DNA of 20,238 bases from positions 1 through 20,238 of the IMG/VR virus record IMGVR_UViG_3300020411_000477. One strand, 5' to 3'. Origin of the DNA: a virus. Below the pieces are notes generated by a model, which was not told the DNA's origin, searched no databases, and saw only the letters and a list, made by a program, of their open reading frames with translations. This document shows positions 15,364 to 20,238 of this stretch, in pieces (within the stretch, counting starts at the first letter, position 1; each line of letters starts with the position of its first letter). The position numbers and the translations under genes were made by a program.

Positions 15364-17895
15364 ATGGCATTAACATTCGTAGACCTGACTGGGGATGGGA
15401 ACAATAATAAGAATTTTTCCTTCCCTTCATACCAAGTATCCGATGTAAAAGTTGAAGTAGATAATGTTGTTAAAACTGTTAGCACACATTATAACATAAC
15501 TAATTATACTACAACTGGTGGAGGTACTGTAGTATTTACATCTGGAAATATACCAACATCTGGACAATCTATCCGCATTTATCGTGATACAGACGTAGCT
15601 ACTGCTGGAGGTGAGTATGATCCTAAAGCTACCTTTGCTGCAGGTTCCTCAGTTAAAGCAGGTGATTTAAACAATAATACAAAGCAAGCATTATATGCTA
15701 TTGCTGAAGAGAAAGATCAAACAATAACAACACAAGATATAAAAGATGGTGCTGTAACAAGTGCTAAAATATTTGATGGTACAATTGTCGATGCTGATAT
15801 AGCAAACACAACCATTACAGGTGGTAAGCTTGTAAATGATACAATTACATCTACTCAGATTGCAGCTGATGCAGTTGGTGCTAGTGAATTAGCTGATAAC
15901 TCAGTTGCTTCAGCTAATATAATAGATGGAACAATTGTTAATGCTGATATAAATGCTAGTGCAGCAATTACATATTCAAAATTAGAAGATGTAAATAGTG
16001 CTAAGATCTTAGTTGGTAATGGATCTAATAAAGCAGCTCCAGTCGATATGTCTGGTGATGTCACTATTACTAATGCTGGTGTTACAACTATTGGTACTGA
16101 TGCTGTACAGATTGGAAATATATCAGATACAGAAACAACACTAACTGCTAACAGTGATGCAAAGATTCCTACATCTAAAGCTGTAGCAGATCACGTTGTT
16201 GATGTTGTTAACTCAGTTGGTGGTTTCGTTATCGTTCCTGATAAAGATAACTTCCCTGCTTCTCATCCTGATCCTAATAATGATGCTGGTACTGTACTAA
16301 GTATCACTAATCCAAATGGACTAACTGTTTCAAGTAACACAAGTTCAAATGGTACTAGAACAGGTGGAAGTAGCACTGTAACAATTAATAATATACCAAC
16401 AAATGCTGGTTCAACACTGACAGCTAACTATACAATGTTAGTTCAGACAACCAGTACAGAACATACATATGACTTCTATAAATTCTTAGCTAAAGACGGT
16501 GATGTCTTAAGTCTAAGTAATGATATAAATGACTTTGCTGCAAGATATAGGGTAGCAGCTTCTGCACCTGTAACTGGTTTATGTGATGCTACTGGTGCTA
16601 ATACTGGTGCATATCCTTGTGATGGGGACATGTATTGGAATACAGGAACTAATAAGATGTACGTCTTTGGTGGTCCTGCGGCTAGTACAAGTACTTCAGA
16701 TTTACAAGCAGCTTGGGCAGAGGTTACATCAACTGGTGAATTTAAAGAATTAACTGTTGTTAATAATGGTGCAACATCTGGACCTCCTACCTTTGGATCA
16801 GCAACTCAATTTGATTTAAGAGATGCAGGTAATGCTGCTAGTGTAATTAATAAAAATCAATTAATAGTTGTCTTAAACGGTGTTGTTCAAAAGAGTAACG
16901 CTGGTACTTATAGTACAAGTGAAGAAGGTTTCTATTTAGATGGTGTTGACGGTATTAGATTCTGTACTGCTCCTCCAGCTAACTCAACTGTATTTGTAAC
17001 ACTAATTGGTTCTGCTGTTTCAATCCCTACTCCAGGCGATGAGACAGTTGATGAAGGAAAGTTAAATGCTAATGCTCCTACTAATGATCATGTCTTAACA
17101 GCAGATGATACTGCTACAGGAGGATTTAAGTGGGCAGCTCCAGCTCCAACAGTAGGTGGTGCTAATGGTGTTGACTTTAACGATAATGTTAAAACTCGCT
17201 ACGGTACTGGTAACGACTTTGAAATTTATCATGATGGTTCTGATGGTCAGATAAGAAATGATATAGGAGGAGATCTATATATTAGAACTGGTTCTACTAG
17301 TAGTCATAAGAATATACATATAAGCAGTGATAATAATGGTACTGTAGTAACAGGTGCAAGTTTCCATGGTGGTAGTTCAGTTGAATTAAATCATAACGGT
17401 ACTAAGAAATTTGAAACAAGATCAAATGGTGTTGAGGTTTCAGGGCATATTACGACAGGCTCTCTTTCTGCAACAGGTGATATATACTCTGTTGGTCCTG
17501 GTAGTACAGCCTCTGGAACAGATGCAGGATTACTTACATCTACAGGTGTAGTTCTTAGTGCAACAAATGCAGGTCCATGTGATATTAGATTCCTTGGTCA
17601 AACTGCTAATGCTTATGTTGGATTTAAGAGTGTTGGTGCTTCCCTTACTACTGGACAAACAATATGGACATTACCAGCTGCTGATGGTTCAGCAAACCAA
17701 GCTCTTACTACAGATGGATCAGCAGTTTTATCTTGGTCTGATGTTTCAAGTACTTCAGCTAATGGTACTATGTATAAAAACTCATTTATCATTAGTGATG
17801 CACATACAATATTAGCAACTGAAGGGGCGCACAGTGTCGGTCCTATAACTGTAAATAACACTGTAACTGTAAACGGACGTTGGGTAATTAGCTAA
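15364..17895 (+). CDS. Tail fibre protein (T7 gp17-like N-terminus)
   Basis: This 843-residue protein is the main fibre and host-recognition candidate. Residues 1 to about 120 match the T7 tail-fibre N-terminal domain that docks on the tail (FSFPSYQVSDVKVEVDN, QSIRIYRDTD, FAAGSSVKAGDLNNN). A shaft of short repeats follows, with GTIVDADI (about 139-146) and GTIVNADI (about 189-196) and intervening TSAKI/ASELADNSV units, probably a trimeric beta-helix or coiled region. Further on are FEIYHDGSDGQIRNDIGGDL (about 619-638), a very common marine phage fibre motif, and GHITTGSLSATGD. The end (NNTVTVNGRWVIS) is also typical of phage fibres. No S74 or other cleavage domain is visible in this fibre. 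Three bases separate it from gp16, and its stop overlaps the next gene by TAATG. Confidence 0.9.
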   Translation: MALTFVDLTGDGNNNKNFSFPSYQVSDVKVEVDNVVKTVSTHYNITNYTTTGGGTVVFTSGNIPTSGQSIRIYRDTDVATAGGEYDPKATFAAGSSVKAGDLNNNTKQALYAIAEEKDQTITTQDIKDGAVTSAKIFDGTIVDADIANTTITGGKLVNDTITSTQIAADAVGASELADNSVASANIIDGTIVNADINASAAITYSKLEDVNSAKILVGNGSNKAAPVDMSGDVTITNAGVTTIGTDAVQIGNISDTETTLTANSDAKIPTSKAVADHVVDVVNSVGGFVIVPDKDNFPASHPDPNNDAGTVLSITNPNGLTVSSNTSSNGTRTGGSSTVTINNIPTNAGSTLTANYTMLVQTTSTEHTYDFYKFLAKDGDVLSLSNDINDFAARYRVAASAPVTGLCDATGANTGAYPCDGDMYWNTGTNKMYVFGGPAASTSTSDLQAAWAEVTSTGEFKELTVVNNGATSGPPTFGSATQFDLRDAGNAASVINKNQLIVVLNGVVQKSNAGTYSTSEEGFYLDGVDGIRFCTAPPANSTVFVTLIGSAVSIPTPGDETVDEGKLNANAPTNDHVLTADDTATGGFKWAAPAPTVGGANGVDFNDNVKTRYGTGNDFEIYHDGSDGQIRNDIGGDLYIRTGSTSSHKNIHISSDNNGTVVTGASFHGGSSVELNHNGTKKFETRSNGVEVSGHITTGSLSATGDIYSVGPGSTASGTDAGLLTSTGVVLSATNAGPCDIRFLGQTANAYVGFKSVGASLTTGQTIWTLPAADGSANQALTTDGSAVLSWSDVSSTSANGTMYKNSFIISDAHTILATEGAHSVGPITVNNTVTVNGRWVIS

Positions 17896-18530
17896 TGGCA
17901 TTATCATTAAATGGTCTTTCAAATACTATTGGAGGACTAGCCGTTGGTGGTGTACCAGACGGCACAATAGACGCAGATGCTCTAGCAGCAAATGCTGTAA
18001 CAGGAGGAAAACTTGCTTCAGGTGTTGGTGGAAAGATTCTTCAAGTAGTTCAGTCAACTGATAATGATGCTAGATCATCGACTTCAACAAGTTATGTAGA
18101 TTTAAGTGGTACTGATGAAACAGGAAGTGGATCAGTTTTTGAATGTAATATCACCCCTGCATCGGCAAGTAGTAAAATATTAGTTTCTATGCAACTGAGA
18201 GCATCATGGGCTACTGATGCTGCACATCTTAGAGCAATGAGAGATAGTACAGCTATTCATGAAGGTAGTTATAGTGCTACTCAGAAAGGTATACATGGTT
18301 CTTATTGTGGTGGTACTTCTACAGGTGAGACACTTCATGGGATAAATACTGCTTCAATGTTCTTCTTAGATTCACCCAATACTACAAGTTCCATATGTTA
18401 TAAGCCACAATGGAAATGCAATAGTGGGTATATTGTTCTTAATGGTTCTTATGCACAACTTGTCAATGGATATGACAATCAATATTCCATGTCTTGTGAA
18501 AGTAACATCGTATTAATGGAGATAGGCTAA
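17895..18530 (+). CDS. Accessory fibre / adhesin-like protein 1
   Basis: This 211-residue protein has a fibre-like N-terminal repeat region (PDGTIDADALAANAVTGGKL, about 21-40), then the sequence GGKILQVVQ followed by a beta-rich domain with ITPASASSKILV and a terminal NIVLMEIG. The GGKILQ...ITPSS.SSKIL...MEIG layout is shared with the fibre-like protein at 18802-19416, so the two are homologous modules. Such domains occur widely in cyanophage tail fibres. It contains several Cys residues (for example SYCGG, CYKP, CNSG, CES). Role: probably receptor binding or fibre tip, inferred from position. TAATG overlaps occur at both ends. Confidence 0.75.
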   Translation: MALSLNGLSNTIGGLAVGGVPDGTIDADALAANAVTGGKLASGVGGKILQVVQSTDNDARSSTSTSYVDLSGTDETGSGSVFECNITPASASSKILVSMQLRASWATDAAHLRAMRDSTAIHEGSYSATQKGIHGSYCGGTSTGETLHGINTASMFFLDSPNTTSSICYKPQWKCNSGYIVLNGSYAQLVNGYDNQYSMSCESNIVLMEIG

Positions 18531-18805
18531 TGTTAGATTTCGCTGCAATATATAAAGCTTATACTGATGTCGTTCATATAGATGACGGCAAGAAAAAAGC
18601 TTATGATAAAGACTGGAAAGAAGTAACTCTTGAGCAATCTAAAATAGATGCAGCTAGAGTAGAACTTGATAAACTTAAATATCAAGGTCAAAGAAAAGCT
18701 GAGTATCCTAGCGTGGTCGATCAGCTAGATGACATCTATCATAATGGAATAGATGGATGGAAAACTAAAATACTAGCAATTAAAAACAAATACCCTAAAT
18801 CATGA
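18530..18805 (+). CDS. Small helical protein, putative tail-fibre assembly chaperone 1
   Basis: This 91-residue protein is charged and helical. The C-terminal half has the pattern YPSVVDQLDDIYHNGIDGWK (59-78) followed by IKNKYPK. This pattern (YPSI.DQLD.IYHNG..GWK) is characteristic of small proteins found beside tail fibre genes in many phages, commonly annotated as tail fibre assembly or hypothetical proteins. The 57-residue protein at 19413 is a clear shorter relative. It lies between two fibre-like genes, overlapping both (TAATG at 18530, ATGA at 18802), which favours a one-to-one partnership with a fibre protein. The exact activity is not known. Confidence 0.7.
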   Translation: MLDFAAIYKAYTDVVHIDDGKKKAYDKDWKEVTLEQSKIDAARVELDKLKYQGQRKAEYPSVVDQLDDIYHNGIDGWKTKILAIKNKYPKS

Positions 18806-19416
18806 GTGGAGTAAAAATCACAGCATCAGCTGGAGGTGGTTCAACTGAACTACAAGGACCAGCTAATACAGGAAATAATACAGTATTAAAATTACCATCA
18901 AATATAGTAGCTGATCAATTCTTAACGACCGATTCAAGTGGAGCCATGAGTTGGGCAGAAGCTGGTGGAGGAAAGATTTTACAGCTTCAGTATGCTACAA
19001 CAACAACAGGTCAAAAAACTCATACAGCTGATGTTTGGGAAGCTAGGACACCTACTGTATCTATAACACCTTCAAGTAATACAAGTAAAATATTAATTCA
19101 ACATTATGCACATGGTATCGTTTATTACTGTAACCATGCTGAATTAAAACTTTCAAGAAAAATAGGTACTGGTTCCTATACAGATTTAACTGGTTTATCT
19201 GGATATGGTAATGCTTATGACTGGACGTCCATAAACTGGAGCTACACTTTTGTAGATGATCCTTATGGTGGTAGTGGAACAGTTGAAGAATTAACCTATC
19301 AAACTAGTCAATGGACTGATCAAAACCCTACTTATGCCCATTATAATTATGGTGGACAAGGAACAGCAGGTCAGTCAAATAAAGCAATTATGATAGCTAT
19401 GGAGATAGGAGCATGA
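18802..19416 (+). CDS. Accessory fibre / adhesin-like protein 2
   Basis: This 204-residue protein has an N-terminal part, VKITASAGGGSTELQGPA...VLKLPSNIVADQFLTTDSSG, that is a typical phage fibre module. From GGGKILQLQYATT on, it follows the same plan as the accessory fibre protein at 17895-18530 (VSITPSSNTSKILI in the middle, AMEIGA at the end), with a different, Tyr/Trp/Gly-rich insert (for example YGNAYDWTSINWSY and NPTYAHYNYGGQG). That makes it a diverged copy of the same module with a different surface region, as expected of a receptor-binding set. ATGA overlaps occur at both ends. Confidence 0.75.
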   Translation: MSGVKITASAGGGSTELQGPANTGNNTVLKLPSNIVADQFLTTDSSGAMSWAEAGGGKILQLQYATTTTGQKTHTADVWEARTPTVSITPSSNTSKILIQHYAHGIVYYCNHAELKLSRKIGTGSYTDLTGLSGYGNAYDWTSINWSYTFVDDPYGGSGTVEELTYQTSQWTDQNPTYAHYNYGGQGTAGQSNKAIMIAMEIGA

Positions 19417-19586
19417 CAATATATAATCCTCCTGAAACTGAACCAGATTGGTCAGTAAAACGTAAATTCACCTTTCCCGATATATTCACTCAACTAGATA
19501 TGTTATATTGGGATAAAAAGAATGGTACTAACAAGTGGGTCGAAGCCATTGACAAAGTTAAAGCAGACAATCCTAAACCATCATGA
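19413..19586 (+). CDS. Very small chaperone-like protein 2 (57 residues)
   Basis: The ATG at 19413 overlaps the previous stop (ATGA) and the ORF ends at TGA 19584-19586, overlapping the next start at 19583 (ATGA). It fills exactly the space that would otherwise be an unexplained gap of 166 bases. The sequence contains FPDIFTQLDMLYWDKKNG (21-38) and a lysine-rich end (KVKADNPKPS). The QLDxLYxD pattern is shared with the 91-residue protein at 18530-18805 (YPSVVDQLDDIY). It lacks the N-terminal half of that protein. Probably a fibre assembly partner by analogy. The function is unproven, but the reading frame is well supported by overlap at both ends and by the homologous motif. Confidence 0.75.
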   Translation: MTIYNPPETEPDWSVKRKFTFPDIFTQLDMLYWDKKNGTNKWVEAIDKVKADNPKPS

Positions 19587-20182
19587 GTTCAATAATAGTA
19601 GATGGAATAACCCACTCAGGAAATACTGGAACATCTAATTTAACATTAGCCAGTAATGGTAATGTCACAGTAGCTGGTACATTAAGTGCTAATAGTGTTA
19701 CTGGAGGAGGTATATTACTTAAAAAAACATATTATGAAATAGCAAGATCTGCACCCGCAGGTAATGCTTGGCCTATGGATGATACTTCACCTCAAATAAC
19801 AGAAGGGGATGAAATATTTTCCCAATCCTATACACCAAGTACAGCCAGTTGTGATTTATATATAAATACTTGGTTCCATGCTGGTGAATCATCTAACGTC
19901 TCTAATGCAGTTCACGCTGGTTTATTCATAAGTGGTACGAATGATGCTTTACAAGTAGGTAGTTGCCCTGCTGAATATTATGGAAATGCAAATAGGCAGA
20001 TAAACGGTAAGATTATATTTATTTATAAAATGGCATCTTGGGGAACTACTGCAAAAACATTTTCTATAAGAACTTCTGGATGTAATGCTGTCAACTATCA
20101 TTATATTGGCGGATTAGCAACTCAACAGTTTAGTGCAGGATCATCTAAAACAGGATTTGTAATAGAGGAGATATCAACCTAA
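19583..20182 (+). CDS. Accessory fibre / adhesin-like protein 3
   Basis: This 199-residue protein has an N-terminus with the fibre pattern SGNTGTSNLTLASNGNVTVA followed by GTLSANSVTGGGILLKK, close to stem sequences of cyanophage fibres. The rest is a beta-rich domain of a different type from the two preceding adhesin-like proteins (for example FSQSYTPSTASCDLYINTW and YKMASWGTTAKTFSIRTSG), ending EEIST. It is the third fibre-like member of the tandem array. ATGA overlaps the upstream mini-gene and TAATG the next gene. Confidence 0.72.
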   Translation: MSSIIVDGITHSGNTGTSNLTLASNGNVTVAGTLSANSVTGGGILLKKTYYEIARSAPAGNAWPMDDTSPQITEGDEIFSQSYTPSTASCDLYINTWFHAGESSNVSNAVHAGLFISGTNDALQVGSCPAEYYGNANRQINGKIIFIYKMASWGTTAKTFSIRTSGCNAVNYHYIGGLATQQFSAGSSKTGFVIEEIST

Positions 20183-20238
20183 TGGCTCTAACAGAAGTTG
20201 GTACTAAAGGTATCACAAATGCCTCTATTAAATTAGAG
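20182..20238 (+). CDS. Further tail-fibre-like gene, 5' part only
   Basis: The ATG at 20182 overlaps the previous stop (TAATG) and the frame remains open for 19 codons to the window edge: MALTEVGTKGITNASIKLE. The beginning MALTEVxxxGI is common for cyanophage tail fibre or host-specificity proteins. The array therefore continues beyond the window. Confidence 0.65.
   Translation, partial: MALTEVGTKGITNASIKLE

Overview
The window reads as the late structural region of a T7-like cyanophage (short-tailed marine cyanopodovirus), with every gene on the + strand. Two facts support this. A high-light-inducible protein and photosystem II D1 (psbA) sit at the left end, and they are followed by the T7-type morphogenesis order: major capsid (gp10-like), tail tube A (gp11), tail tube B (gp12), gp13, internal virion proteins gp14, gp15 and gp16, and tail fibre (gp17-like). 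The phage genes are AT-rich and favour AGA, TTA and ATA codons, which fits a Prochlorococcus-type host. The host is an inference.

Positions 1-2513 are an auxiliary and regulatory block. hli, psbA and a 2-oxoglutarate/Fe(II) dioxygenase are joined by TAATG stop/start overlaps. Next comes a short intergenic region whose sequence and pairings match the glutamine-II ('Downstream-peptide') riboswitch. It is followed by a tiny 16-codon ORF with a YRGVxY (DUF4278-like) core and a good Shine-Dalgarno. Then come a secreted beta-rich protein and a small acidic protein that shares its first six residues with the capsid protein. An intrinsic terminator closes this block at 2522-2553.

Positions 2554-3993 form an isolated capsid unit. 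A roughly 150-nt leader holds five consecutive potential hairpins, then comes the major capsid gene, then a terminator with a UUCG tetraloop, placed like T7's T-phi after gene 10. Positions 3998-15360 encode the tail tube and ejection machinery. The gp14-like protein ends in a peptidase S74 self-cleaving chaperone domain, the gp12-like protein carries a Gly-rich insertion, and the gp16-like protein shows no recognisable transglycosylase motif.

Positions 15364-20238 are the adsorption region: a long gp17-like fibre, then an alternating series of small fibre or adhesin-like proteins and very short chaperone-like proteins, all overlapping at their stop/start codons, with a further fibre gene running off the right edge. 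The most interesting items are the phage-borne glutamine-II riboswitch with its mini-peptide, the D1 gene that ends exactly at mature Ala344, the structured capsid leader, and the tandem fibre/chaperone array.
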